Positions 36,201 through 44,559 of a stretch of 64,000 nt of DNA are shown piece by piece. The stretch comes from Rhizobium sp. Pop5 (GTDB taxonomy: Bacteria > Pseudomonadota > Alphaproteobacteria > Rhizobiales > Rhizobiaceae), in the NCBI RefSeq assembly GCF_024721175.1, contig NZ_CP099401.1, forward strand, positions 124,001 to 188,000. Direction: 5' to 3'. A program made the position numbers and the translations under genes. Every line of letters begins with the position of its first letter. Within the stretch, counting starts at the first letter, position 1. The notes beneath the pieces are model-generated. The model did no database searches. It was not told the DNA's origin and saw nothing but the letters and a program-made list of their open reading frames with translations.

Positions 36201-38941
36201 CGTCGGCAAACGACACGCTGGACGGCATTTGGTTCAACGAAACGATCAGCGGCGGCCTGGGTGACGACTTGCTGAGGGGAGGCTCCGGCGGCGACACGTA
36301 CGTCTACAACTCAGGAGACGGTAACGATCGCATCGACGATTTTTACTCTTCTTCCTCAGACAACGATGTTCTGCGGCTGGCGGATGTCAACGCTGTCGGT
36401 ATCTCATTGGCTCGAAGCGGTCTGGACCTCAAGATTACGATACTGGCGACCGGCGAGATAATAACGATCGACGACCAGTTCGATCCAGCCGGGTCTTACG
36501 GACTCGAGAAAGTCGAGTTCGCCGATGGCAGCTATTTGTCCCGCGCTGACTTGCTGGCGATCAACGAATCCAGCCAGACGCTTGTCGGAACAAGCGCCGT
36601 CGATTTTTTGACTGGCGCATCGGCAAACGATACCCTTGAGGGCAAAGGAGGGGATGATTGGCTGGACGGCGCCGCCGGATCCGACGTCTATATCTACGCG
36701 GCAGGCGATGGGAATGACAACATCACGGACCGGAAAGATGACCGGCTGAGCGATGTCGATGTTCTTCGTCTGACTGATCTCAACCCATCCGACGTCGTCC
36801 TGGTCCGAAGTGGCGCCGATCTCCAGGTCAGAATTCTGAGTACCGGGAGCGCAATCACGGTCTGGCAGCAATTTTCGAGCCAGTCCGACTTCGCCGGCCT
36901 CGAGCGGATCGAATTTGCCGACGGAAGCTCCTGGGATCGGTCCGTCATCATGGCGGCTGAAAGCGGCGGTGAGATTACCGGCACGAGTGGAAACGACATC
37001 CTGAATGGTACCTCCGGCGACGACGTCTTTAATGGCGGACTGGGCGATGACCGTTTGTACGGGGCGGGCGGAACGGACGTTTACATATACTCGTCCGGCG
37101 ATGGCTCCGATTACATCGACGACGAAGCGACCGAGCCGAACTCGGTCGACACCCTTCGTTTCACGGATATCAACGCATCCGACATTTCCGTGGCGCGCAA
37201 TGGGGTCAATCTGGACATAACGGTGCTGGCGACCGGCGATGTCATCACGATCGATGAGCAGTGGTACAACGTAAATGGCTACTGGGGATTCGAGAAGATC
37301 GAGTTCGCGGACGGCAGTTCGTGGAACCGTTCCGACATTATGGCTATCGGAGCCACTCCGCAGGGGCCGATCACTGGAACGGCAGGAAATGACACGCTTA
37401 CGGGAACAGATGGCGCTGACACCTTCATCGGTGGGCAGGGCAACGATCGAATGCTCGGCGGCCTGGGTGCAGACGTCTACGTCTACACGTCGGGTGATGG
37501 AACCGACTACATTGACGATGAGGCTAATGAGTCCGATTCGATCGACACGCTACGCTTTACCGATATCAACGCATCGGGCATTTCTGTAACCCGCAACGGT
37601 GTCAATCTCGACATAACGGTTCTGGCAACCGGCGATGTCATCACACTCGATGAGCAGTGGTACAGCGACGCTGCCTATTGGGGCTTCGAGAAAATCGATT
37701 TCGCCGATGGATCCTCGTGGAATCGCGAAGTTCTTATGAACATCACGAATACCGTTGCACCCACGACTGGTACGAGCGGAGGCGACACTCTGCTCGGTAC
37801 GGGAGGAGATGATGTAATCGCAGGCCTCGCGGGCGACGACCAGATTCGGGGCGGCAATGGTAGCGACCGGATGGATGGCGGTGTGGGATCGGACGTAGCG
37901 GTCTTCGAGTACGATCTCAGCGCCTACACAATCTCGGCGGTTGATGGCCGTGTCGTGGTCGTCGATGGCTCGTTCACGGATGTCATCACCAACATTGAGA
38001 AGCTGCAGTTCAACGATCTGAGTATTTCCGTCGGCGCTGGTGCCTCACTGACCTACACCGGTACGGCCGGCGATGACACCATCACCGGATCGGTAGGTAA
38101 CGATACGATCAAGGGATCGGCTGGCAACGATACCGTCAACGGTCTTCTTGGCGACGATTCCCTGTATGGCGGCGCAGGCGACGATCTTCTCGATGGTTTG
38201 GAAGGCAACGATTCCTATTCCTACGCTTCTGGCGACGGCAACGACACAATATCGGACGTGGCCATTGCACTCGGCGATACCGACGTACTTCGCTTCACCG
38301 ATCTCAATATCGGCGACTTGACGATATCGCGCACTGGTGAAGACATGTTCATTACGGTCAATGCGACCGGTCACGTCATCACAGTCAACACGCAGTATTA
38401 TAACGCTGCCCAGGGATGGTCGCTTGAGACCTTAGAGTTCGCCGACGGCACTTCGCTTGCCCTGGATCATCTACCGGATACCAGTTGGATCTATGGCACC
38501 AATTCTGCTGAAACGATCGATGGCAACTGGGGCAAGGACTACTTCTTCGGAGGTCAGGGCGACGATGTGATCAACGGCAGTGCCGGCGGTGATGTCTATT
38601 TTTATCGCCAAGGGGATGGAAGTGACCTGCTGAACGACGAGGTCGGCTTCACTGATGCCCTGGACGTCCTACGTTTTACCGACTTGAACGCATCCGATTT
38701 GTCGGCTGCTCGTCACGGAGACGATGTCGAGCTGACGATCGTTCCCACGGGCGCTGTCATTACCCTCAAAGGACAACTACTCGAAGACCCCGGCTATTGG
38801 GGTATCGACAAGTTTGATTTTGCTGACGGCAGTTCGTGGAGCCGCGAAGCCATCACAGCATTTGCCCTGAACGCCATCGACAAGATTACGGTGGTTGGAA
38901 CAAGTGGTGACGATACCCTCTATGGAACGTCGAGATCATGA
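33017..38941 (+). CDS. Giant RTX calcium-binding repeat protein, main frame
   Basis: This ~1,960-residue open frame is the body of a ~2,220-residue secreted RTX protein (true start 32920, true end 39599). Its first ~280 residues form an unassigned N-terminal domain. Glycine-aspartate nonapeptides (GGXGXDXUX type) start near GNDYVVGSNYADLLLGGSGEDTLVGG. From about 34500 onward come long repeats of ~130 residues, each a calcium-binding nonapeptide block followed by a haemolysin-type calcium-binding-related segment (DVLRLTDLN, ATGDVITI, GFEKIEFADGSSW). No Sec signal is present; export is by the type I system encoded next. The frame ends early at 38941 through a one-base shift near 38930. Surface layer, adhesion or biofilm roles are known for similar proteins; no enzymatic domain was recognised. 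Confidence 0.8.
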   Translation: MSEGKSLLTSRRTCRQGGGRFANASQFELIQIFFENSTAVPSGTYTKEELAAAYSLSSFGLDIRQFYYLDGVDDYAERTYVFNSGRFKISDNAQFIIHPDGTREILNFSIVPREDDNFDFEGGGIAADVGNDIWEPEIDPSGIGRTVDIKFVGTVPDRTYTIQDYTDDQATVSSWALSPGPSDIQKLLDVSQQLWDDGVTKLLVDYKGTADDADDRPVIYGTNNFDDFSVDFEGRVSSLMEPYLVNGVAIVAGKGNDYVVGSNYADLLLGGSGEDTLVGGSTGESLSGTSDLTVPHRTWDDGKQDVLDGGTGFDTYLISHLNGSTSGWVNDLDSVLSKIDIINEHDGDGRGRLDVQIVTDFGMGVDVLQLRIEGKYVKYRLEPGDESVGANEPMFTYYGNDEAYYLTSFVRSEGGKDIPYVFIMQAYPYSEEPIAAIRDFRQGDFGIHLEGFVGRKEGTDDDDRYQGDGGSGNRAAFLSQAESTTIYNDIISDADPDSNQRIHMGAGNDVAYGRGGDDEIRGDEGVDQLFGNEGNDTLSGGLGNDILEGNDGADRLSGDVGDDLLSGGTGADTYVYKLGDGNDVIEGEGDNGDELDVLHLANLMEYDVSLSRIDDDLAIIIGSSGETVTVAGHFASQTGSTGIESIVFANGTVWDKAAIIERIANPLINGTTGDDTLQGTSGNDVLHGGLGNDQLLGGVGSDDYLYAAGDGSDNIDDQTGQAGDADVLRLCGLKSTDIALNRVGADLRITIIASGEVVTIAGQYLASPDGAGLEEVRFADGIVLDRAALLAIPENSGDVPTIVGTGGDDTLNGAYDDDIFQGGQGDDVLIGARGSDTYLYRLGDGSDLIDDLDWPFDVDTLKLINIKSSDVVAVHNGVNLEITITSTGDIITVKNQWYTSWGNAGLESIEFSDGTWDRETIMAIEAIPIVGTGGNDTIEGTTDDDNITGGLGDDHLSGRTGSDVYVYASGDGNDVLDDKGSDVGGVDILRLTNINAADIVATRDGFALTLRVISTNAVITIEQQYSSQNDYYGFEEIEFADGSSWNRDALMELGRIPNIVGTSANDTLDGIWFNETISGGLGDDLLRGGSGGDTYVYNSGDGNDRIDDFYSSSSDNDVLRLADVNAVGISLARSGLDLKITILATGEIITIDDQFDPAGSYGLEKVEFADGSYLSRADLLAINESSQTLVGTSAVDFLTGASANDTLEGKGGDDWLDGAAGSDVYIYAAGDGNDNITDRKDDRLSDVDVLRLTDLNPSDVVLVRSGADLQVRILSTGSAITVWQQFSSQSDFAGLERIEFADGSSWDRSVIMAAESGGEITGTSGNDILNGTSGDDVFNGGLGDDRLYGAGGTDVYIYSSGDGSDYIDDEATEPNSVDTLRFTDINASDISVARNGVNLDITVLATGDVITIDEQWYNVNGYWGFEKIEFADGSSWNRSDIMAIGATPQGPITGTAGNDTLTGTDGADTFIGGQGNDRMLGGLGADVYVYTSGDGTDYIDDEANESDSIDTLRFTDINASGISVTRNGVNLDITVLATGDVITLDEQWYSDAAYWGFEKIDFADGSSWNREVLMNITNTVAPTTGTSGGDTLLGTGGDDVIAGLAGDDQIRGGNGSDRMDGGVGSDVAVFEYDLSAYTISAVDGRVVVVDGSFTDVITNIEKLQFNDLSISVGAGASLTYTGTAGDDTITGSVGNDTIKGSAGNDTVNGLLGDDSLYGGAGDDLLDGLEGNDSYSYASGDGNDTISDVAIALGDTDVLRFTDLNIGDLTISRTGEDMFITVNATGHVITVNTQYYNAAQGWSLETLEFADGTSLALDHLPDTSWIYGTNSAETIDGNWGKDYFFGGQGDDVINGSAGGDVYFYRQGDGSDLLNDEVGFTDALDVLRFTDLNASDLSAARHGDDVELTIVPTGAVITLKGQLLEDPGYWGIDKFDFADGSSWSREAITAFALNAIDKITVVGTSGDDTLYGTSRS

Positions 38942-39290
38942 CGTCTTCAATGGCGGCCTTGGAAATGATTTTCTCTTGGGTGGCTATGGCAGTGACACCT
39001 ACCTTTACGCGGCGGGAGACGGAACTGACTACATTGACGACGAGGCTAATGCCGCCAATCAAATCGATGTCCTGAAGTTCACTGATCTGAACCAGTCGGA
39101 CATCGTTGCCGAACGTGAGGGGATCAACCTGAAGCTGACAGTGGTTGGCACCGGGGATACGATTACGCTTGATGAGCAGTACTATGCTGACACCGATTAT
39201 TGGGGCTTCGAGAAGATCGAGTTCGCAGACGGTACTGTCTGGGATCGCGATTCGATCATGGGTATCGGTTCGCCGGGCGCAATGGTCGCT
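34500..39290 (+). repeat. Tandem ~130-residue RTX/HCBP repeats
   Basis: Eleven full units and one deviant unit (around 37780-38040, lacking the second half) follow each other. Each unit has the order GT-GNDTL-G, GG-GDD-L-G, SD-YVYASGDGND, D-LRFTDIN, T-GDVITI-QWY and GFEKIEFADGSSW. Units near 37000-37750 are the most alike, which suggests recent duplication; outer units have drifted. The repeat length (~390-410 bp) makes copy-number change by recombination likely. Confidence 0.8.
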
Positions 39291-39599
39291 TCGGTCAGCC
39301 CGGCATCCGCGGCCAGCAGCGACAACGTCCTTGTAGGTACCGAGGCCGATGACACCTTCATCTTCCGGGGCAAGTTCGGCCACGATACCATTGTCGATTT
39401 TTCGGCAGGCGCCGGCTCGATGGATGTCATCGATATGGAGACCGATGTCTTCGCAGACTTCGCATCGGTGATCGCCTCTGCCACGCAATCGGGTTCGGAC
39501 ACGCTGATCACGCAGGACGGCGACAATTCCATCCTGCTGAAAAACGTTGCCCTGACCACGCTGCACCAGGACGACTTCCGTTTCGTGGCCGCAGCATGA
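38895..39599 (+). CDS. RTX protein C-terminal fragment with secretion signal
   Basis: Continuation of the RTX protein in a new frame: the last long repeat (HDVFNGGLGNDFLLGG through GFEKIEFADGTVW), then the C-terminal ~100 residues. These include LVGTEADDTFIF, GHDTIVDFSAG and a final LHQDDFRFV segment, the standard type I secretion signal region of rhizobial RTX proteins. The start at 38895 is only the first in-frame start codon; real homology begins near 38935. The frame joins the upstream body if one base near 38930 is removed. Confidence 0.75.
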   Translation: MEQVVTIPSMERRDHDVFNGGLGNDFLLGGYGSDTYLYAAGDGTDYIDDEANAANQIDVLKFTDLNQSDIVAEREGINLKLTVVGTGDTITLDEQYYADTDYWGFEKIEFADGTVWDRDSIMGIGSPGAMVASVSPASAASSDNVLVGTEADDTFIFRGKFGHDTIVDFSAGAGSMDVIDMETDVFADFASVIASATQSGSDTLITQDGDNSILLKNVALTTLHQDDFRFVAAA

Positions 39600-39612
39600 G
39601 CGGAGTCTGAGT

Positions 39613-41364
39613 TTGTCGACAGGTAATACCAAGCCGCCACAGGTGTTTCTTGTGGCGGTGCTTTTTTCGCTGAAGAAGGCCGTTCTCGGCATCGGGGCGA
39701 CGAGTGCCATCGTCAATATCCTCGCACTGACCGGTTCATTCTTTATGCTCCAGGTCTATGACCGCGTCATTCCCGGCCGAAGTCTCCCGACCCTGGCTGG
39801 CCTGGCCATCATCGCTGCCACTCTGTATGTCTTTCAGGGTGTTCTTGAACTCGTCCGCTCGATGCTCCTGGTGCGTATCGGGCTTTCCGTGGACGAGCGT
39901 TTCGAAGAGACGGTTCACAACTCCCTTGTGCTTCTTCCTTCGCGCATGCAGATGTCCGGCGATGGCCTCCAATCGGTGCGCGACATGGACACGGTGCGAG
40001 GTTTCCTGTCGGGTCCTGGGCCAACGGCCTTGTTCGATATTCCCTGGATGCCGTTTTATCTGGGCCTTTGCTTTTTCTTCCATGTCTGGATCGGATGGAC
40101 TGCTCTCGCCGGTGCTGTGATGCTCATCGGCCTCACGATCCTGGCGGAACAGAAATCCCGTGAGCCTGCAAAGGAGGCCGCTAAAATCGCCTCCGAACGA
40201 ACTGCACTTGCGGAAGCGACGCGGCGAAATTCCGAGGCTGTTCTGGCAATGGGCTTCGGCCACCGTCTTGGCCGGAAATGGCACGAAGTCAATCATCGCT
40301 ATCTTAACAATCATCTGCGCGCATCGAACGTGACCGGCACACTCGGAACACTTTCGAAGATCCTTCGAATGATGCTGCAGTCCGCGGTGCTGGCCGTGGG
40401 GGCAGTGCTTGTGATCCGTCAGGAAGCATCCGGCGGGATCATGATTGCCAGTTCCATCCTCGTCAGCCGTGCGCTGGCGCCCGTTGAACTGGCTATTGGA
40501 CAATGGAAAGGATTTGTTGCGGCGCGAAATAGTTGGTCTCGCCTGTTGCAGCTTTCGCAACTCATGCCGAGCAACGAACGCGAAGTATCTCTGCCTGCTC
40601 CGACTGACGGGCTGAAAGTCGAGAACTTGCACCTCGCCGCGCCCGGTTCAAAGAACCCGATCTTGCGGGGCATCTCGTTCGAGCTGCGAGCCGGTGACGC
40701 GGTCGGCGTCATCGGCCCCAGCGCCTCGGGAAAATCATCGCTCGCCCGGAGCCTAGTCGGTCTGTGGCAGCCGCTTGCGGGTGCGGTTCGTCTGGACGGC
40801 GCGATGCTGTCGCAATGGGATCCAACGGCACTTGGTGAGCATGTCGGATATCTGCCCCAGGATGTTTCCCTCTTCGGCGGATCGATTGCCGAAAACATCG
40901 CGCGCTTCGATCCTGAAGCGTCATCCGAAAAGATCATTGCGGCGGCCAAGGCCGCAGGCGTCTATGAAATGATCGTTCAATTTCCCGATGGTTTCGACAC
41001 GAAAATTGGTGAGCAAGGGGCCACCCTTTCGGGGGGGCAGCGTCAGCGCATTGCCCTGGCAAGAGCCCTGTACGGCAATCCCTTCCTAGTGGTTCTCGAT
41101 GAGCCCAATTCCAACCTCGATGCGGAAGGGGAGGCAGCACTGACGAGGGCCGTCAGCGGTATCCGGGCACGTGGCGGCATCGCGATAGTCATCGCCCATC
41201 GTCCCAGCGCCCTCGCGGGGGTCGATTTGGTTCTCATTCTCGCAAATGGTCAGGCTTCGGCGTTCGGTCCGAAAGACGAGGTCTTGAAAAAGGTTGCGCC
41301 ACCGCCGACGACAGTACCTGCCCCTGTTCGGCTGATGGTATCAGGCGAGGGAATGGCACAATGA
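39613..41364 (+). CDS. Type I secretion ABC exporter (PrsD/LapB-like)
   Basis: A 583-residue inner-membrane exporter with an N-terminal membrane domain (about six helices, residues 15-320; FFMLQVYDRVIPGRSLPTL is typical of PrsD/AprD). The C-terminal ATPase has Walker A GPSASGKSS near 365, signature LSGGQRQR near 473 and Walker B LVVLDEP near 493. It starts with TTG at 39613, 13 bp after the RTX stop, behind GGAG. No C39 peptidase domain is present. It exports the RTX protein in one step with the fusion protein and an outer-membrane TolC encoded elsewhere. Confidence 0.92.
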   Translation: MSTGNTKPPQVFLVAVLFSLKKAVLGIGATSAIVNILALTGSFFMLQVYDRVIPGRSLPTLAGLAIIAATLYVFQGVLELVRSMLLVRIGLSVDERFEETVHNSLVLLPSRMQMSGDGLQSVRDMDTVRGFLSGPGPTALFDIPWMPFYLGLCFFFHVWIGWTALAGAVMLIGLTILAEQKSREPAKEAAKIASERTALAEATRRNSEAVLAMGFGHRLGRKWHEVNHRYLNNHLRASNVTGTLGTLSKILRMMLQSAVLAVGAVLVIRQEASGGIMIASSILVSRALAPVELAIGQWKGFVAARNSWSRLLQLSQLMPSNEREVSLPAPTDGLKVENLHLAAPGSKNPILRGISFELRAGDAVGVIGPSASGKSSLARSLVGLWQPLAGAVRLDGAMLSQWDPTALGEHVGYLPQDVSLFGGSIAENIARFDPEASSEKIIAAAKAAGVYEMIVQFPDGFDTKIGEQGATLSGGQRQRIALARALYGNPFLVVLDEPNSNLDAEGEAALTRAVSGIRARGGIAIVIAHRPSALAGVDLVLILANGQASAFGPKDEVLKKVAPPPTTVPAPVRLMVSGEGMAQ

Positions 41365-42671
41365 TTTCCAGCAATGCGCCATTGGCAGAGCGAGCCATCC
41401 GCCATCTGACGCTAGTCGCTCTCGCAGCAATCGTGATGTTGGTTGGCGTCCTTGGGGGGCTTGCAGCCACGATCCGGCTCCAGGGTGCCGTCATCGCCGC
41501 CGGAACGCTTGTAGTCGACAGCTACGTAAAACCCGTTCAGCATCAGAAGGGTGGTACTGTTGGAGAGGTATTCATTAAAAATGGCGACATCGTCGAAGCC
41601 GGCCAGATACTCGTACATCTCGATGACACGCAGACGCGTGCCAGTCTGGCGATCGTCTCGAAGCGGCTGAAAGAGCTGGCCGCGCGAACGGCCCGCCTGA
41701 TGGCCGAACGGGACGGGAGAGAGGCCATTTCTTTCCCGGAGACGCTCCTCACACATCAGCAAGATCCGGAGGTTGCTGCGATGCTCGATGGCGAACAGCG
41801 CCTGTTCAATGATCGACGGTCGTCGGCGAGGGGACGCAAGGCGCAGCTCACCGAACGCGTTCGGCAACTCTCGAAGGAGACGGATGGGCTGACTGCGCAG
41901 CAACAGGGCAAGCAGGCGGCGATCTCCATCATCAACAAGGAACTCGCCAGCTTGCAGCCGCTGCTCGATCAGGGGATCATTCCGGCGACCCGCGTCTATG
42001 CGTTGCAGCGAGAAGCTGCCGACCTCTCCGGCGAACTTGGAAATCTCGTTGCGTCCGAGGCGCAAACAAAGGGAAGAATAGCCGAAACCGAGCTGCAGAT
42101 CATTCAGGTCGATGATGATCAGAGAACCGAGGTATCGGACCAACTCCGCCAGGCGGAAAGCGAGATTGGAGAATATTCCGAGCGGCTTATCGCAGCCGAG
42201 GATGAGTTGCGGCACATCGATATTCGATCGCCACAGGCTGGTATAGTCCACGAACTAGCTATTCATGCGCCGGGGGCAGTTGTCACACCAGGCGAAGCGA
42301 TCATGCAGATCGTGCCCATCAATGATGCCCTGACACCGGAGCTTCGGCTTGCGCCTCAGGACATTGATCAGGTTGCAGTTGGGCAGGATGTGACACTCCG
42401 CTTTTCCGCGTTCAGCCAGCGAACCACTCCGGAATTGAACGGCCGTGTGACCAAGATCGCAGCAGACTTGATTGTCGATCAACGGACCGGCCAAAGTTAT
42501 TATCGCCTCAGAGTTTCCATTCCTGTCGCTGAATGGGCTCGTCTTGATGATCTGACGCCTGTGGCCGGCATGCCAGTCGAAGCGTTCGTTCAGACTGGGG
42601 AGAGGACCGCACTCGCTTATCTTACGAAGCCTCTGGCCGATCAGGTAGTTCGGGCGTTTAAGGAGGAATAG
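41361..42671 (+). CDS. Type I secretion membrane fusion protein (HlyD/PrsE family)
   Basis: A 436-residue periplasmic adaptor with an N-terminal transmembrane helix (residues ~17-40, LVALAAIVMLVGVLGGLAATI). A lipoyl-like hairpin (GGTVGEVFIKNGDIVEAGQILVHLDD), a long coiled-coil region (~95-275) and the AprE/HlyD beta-barrel end (LTPVAGMPVEAFVQTGERTALAYLTKPL) follow. It overlaps the exporter gene by four bases. It links the ABC exporter to TolC. No TolC-type gene is in the window. Confidence 0.92.
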   Translation: MISSNAPLAERAIRHLTLVALAAIVMLVGVLGGLAATIRLQGAVIAAGTLVVDSYVKPVQHQKGGTVGEVFIKNGDIVEAGQILVHLDDTQTRASLAIVSKRLKELAARTARLMAERDGREAISFPETLLTHQQDPEVAAMLDGEQRLFNDRRSSARGRKAQLTERVRQLSKETDGLTAQQQGKQAAISIINKELASLQPLLDQGIIPATRVYALQREAADLSGELGNLVASEAQTKGRIAETELQIIQVDDDQRTEVSDQLRQAESEIGEYSERLIAAEDELRHIDIRSPQAGIVHELAIHAPGAVVTPGEAIMQIVPINDALTPELRLAPQDIDQVAVGQDVTLRFSAFSQRTTPELNGRVTKIAADLIVDQRTGQSYYRLRVSIPVAEWARLDDLTPVAGMPVEAFVQTGERTALAYLTKPLADQVVRAFKEE

Positions 42672-42999
42672 TGGTGCTATGCAGCACCTGAGCGGGATAA
42701 ACGCGGCTCTTCCAGGCGGTCGATTACAAAGCGGCCGTTGTTGAAAACTACGGCACGATGCGTCCATGAAACGAGTCATCCCGATAGCAGAGTTCGATTG
42801 TCCAGTTCCCTGCAGCCCGCTTGTTGCTATGGGATTCACCTTTTAGTCCAAGAAGATCGCATAATGGATCGAACGGAACAAATAAGACGAAGTGGGGCGA
42901 GGGGCAGAAAGCGGCGCAAATGCCTGACCACTGATCCAGGTGCTATCCGTAAGGACGCTGTGTTCTTGTTTTCGCCAGTCCGAATGTCGCGCGACCCAG
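42672..42999. other. Intergenic region after RTX locus
   Basis: Holds copy 2 of the 63-bp direct repeat (42817-42879). Short open frames on both strands have no family resemblance. No clear terminator was found behind the fusion protein gene. Confidence 0.4.
42817..42879 (+). repeat. Dispersed 63-bp direct repeat, copy 2
   Basis: Matches 31191-31253 at about 83 percent identity, same orientation, sharing the core ending GCATAATGGATCGAA. It marks the right edge of the HicAB-RTX segment. Confidence 0.7.
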
Positions 43000-43920
43000 C
43001 TACCCGCCATTCGCCTCAAGCATCGCCAGATGCTCGGAGCATACCGTCTCAACCAGTTGGAGCAACAGGGCAGTTTGTTCTGCAAGCCAGCCGAGAGCCT
43101 CCTCGCTGATCTCGAAATGCTTGGAATAGCGAGCCTTAACGTAGGCTTCGTTCAGCGTGTTGAACCAGGCGCGCTCACGATGCTGATCGCGAGGAAAGGC
43201 ATCGGCCAGGCGCCGATCCTGTTCCTCGGCAAGGGAGCGAAGGAATTTGATGTTGTGAGACGGCGGGCCGTAGTTCGTGAGCGTCAACAGAACACAGGAA
43301 TAGGCCTGCTCGATCGATTGATGGAGCTCGAAGGCTGCGTTCTCAACATAATGACGCTCAATCGCTAATGTTGCCATCTGCAGAAAGCGGGTCGCGGCTC
43401 GAAACCTTTGTTCGAAATGTTCGTCCGCAACCTTAAAAAGATCCGCCAGCGAGAGCGGCTTGGCTTCTGCAAGCGGCTCGTCGTCGAGTTCATAGAGAAC
43501 GATGCCTTCCCTCCGGATATCGGAGAAGAAGTATTGCCCTTCCTTCAGATAAGTGTTCACCTCACGCCTGGAGTGGACGACGAAGCTTACCGGCGTTTCG
43601 ATCGATTTGTCATGGATCAGCCGATCTGCGGCCTTGTGCCAGTACTCAGCGAAATCGGTGAGCTTGCGATTGTTGACGATGATCAAGAGGTCGAAATCGG
43701 AGCGATATCCCTTCATCGTAAAAGGCTCATCGACCCATCCACCCTTCGCGTACGAACCAAAGAGGATAATCTTCACAATCCGGCCGCGCTTCTTGAATTC
43801 CGCCGTGCCGTCCTTCAGCGCGTCCTCGAATTCCTCATGCAGGATCTCCAGAACGCGGCTGATCTCGCGTTGCTTGCGAAGTGGCATATGGTTGAAGGAC
43901 GATTTCATCATGGAGAGCAA
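43000..43920 (-). CDS. MNT-HEPN fusion protein
   Basis: A 306-residue protein joining a minimal nucleotidyltransferase domain (residues ~15-150) to a HEPN domain (~165-300). The first carries IILFGSYAKGGW and RSDFDLLIIV (GS and DxD metal motifs). The HEPN part is helical, with FELHQSIEQAYSCVLLTLTNYGPPSHNI and RERAWFNTLNEAY. In type VII toxin-antitoxin systems these are separate: the HEPN RNase toxin is AMPylated by the nucleotidyltransferase. Fused forms exist in proteobacteria and their roles are less clear. The start may also be one of the ATGs a few codons in. It is the only intact gene between the RTX locus and the relics. Confidence 0.82.
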   Translation of the reverse strand: MLSMMKSSFNHMPLRKQREISRVLEILHEEFEDALKDGTAEFKKRGRIVKIILFGSYAKGGWVDEPFTMKGYRSDFDLLIIVNNRKLTDFAEYWHKAADRLIHDKSIETPVSFVVHSRREVNTYLKEGQYFFSDIRREGIVLYELDDEPLAEAKPLSLADLFKVADEHFEQRFRAATRFLQMATLAIERHYVENAAFELHQSIEQAYSCVLLTLTNYGPPSHNIKFLRSLAEEQDRRLADAFPRDQHRERAWFNTLNEAYVKARYSKHFEISEEALGWLAEQTALLLQLVETVCSEHLAMLEANGG

Positions 43921-44109
43921 TGATCGCGGACGGCTGAAAGCGGTTAATAAAAATCGGCTAGGCTCGATTCTACACTGCTCACCTTAAATCACAACCTTGG
44001 GCATGCTGGTGCGTCGAGCGCTGGAGCCACGACGGGCAGCAGTCACCTAGCCTTGATGAGGACGGGTTCTGAGCCTCGTTTAGCAGCGCCGAGCTTCTCC
44101 AGCTTTTCG
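43921..44109. other. Short intergenic patch
   Basis: Contains a small minus-strand scrap reading AKYERIEKLEKLGAAKRGSE near 44060-44135, resembling the tail of an unidentified small protein. No start or partner was seen. Confidence 0.3.
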
Positions 44110-44476
44110 ATCCGCTCATACTTGGCAGCTTCTTCGTGTCGTCGGCGCAAGCCCAGGAAATGAAACAGGACCAGATGTCGGCCACGCTCGCACCGGGCGA
44201 GTCCACCGAAATCAAGCTTTCGATGAAGCAGGGGGCCAAGGCGACCTATTCCTGGACGGCTGAAGGCGGCGTCTGAACTTCGATCTTCATGCCGACGGTG
44301 AAGGCGGTTCGACCACTAGTTACAAGAAGGGCCGCGCCCAACCGGGTGATGAGGGTGAGTTCGAGGCCGCCTTCGATGGCTTGCATGGTTGGTTCTGGCG
44401 GAACCGCACTGGGGACAACGTCACGGTGGCCATCAAGGCGTCTGGCGATTTCGCCGAGATGAAGAAGATGAAGTAA
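44110..44476 (+). pseudogene. Remnant of a small secreted protein gene
   Basis: The first part reads SSAQAQEMKQDQMSATLAPGE and IKLSMKQGAKATYSWTAEGG in one frame. After a shift near 44272 it continues NFDLHADGEGGSTTSYKKGR and FEAAFDGLHGWFWRNRTG in another, ending with a stop at 44474-44476. Together they resemble a periplasmic hypothetical protein family of rhizobia with signal peptide (here largely lost) and a WFWRN motif. The function is unknown and the gene is broken. Confidence 0.6.
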
Positions 44477-44559
44477 ACGCTGGCGCGGTGCCCTTGAACG
44501 GTGCCGCGCCCACCACTTGGCCGAATGTCCGCTGGTCGGATCCCTTTTTGAGGCGGTCT

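Noticed and set aside
34500..39290. Regularly spaced repeats considered as a CRISPR or satellite array
   Set aside because: The period is ~390-410 bp, in frame, and encodes RTX repeats; there are no short repeats with unique spacers.
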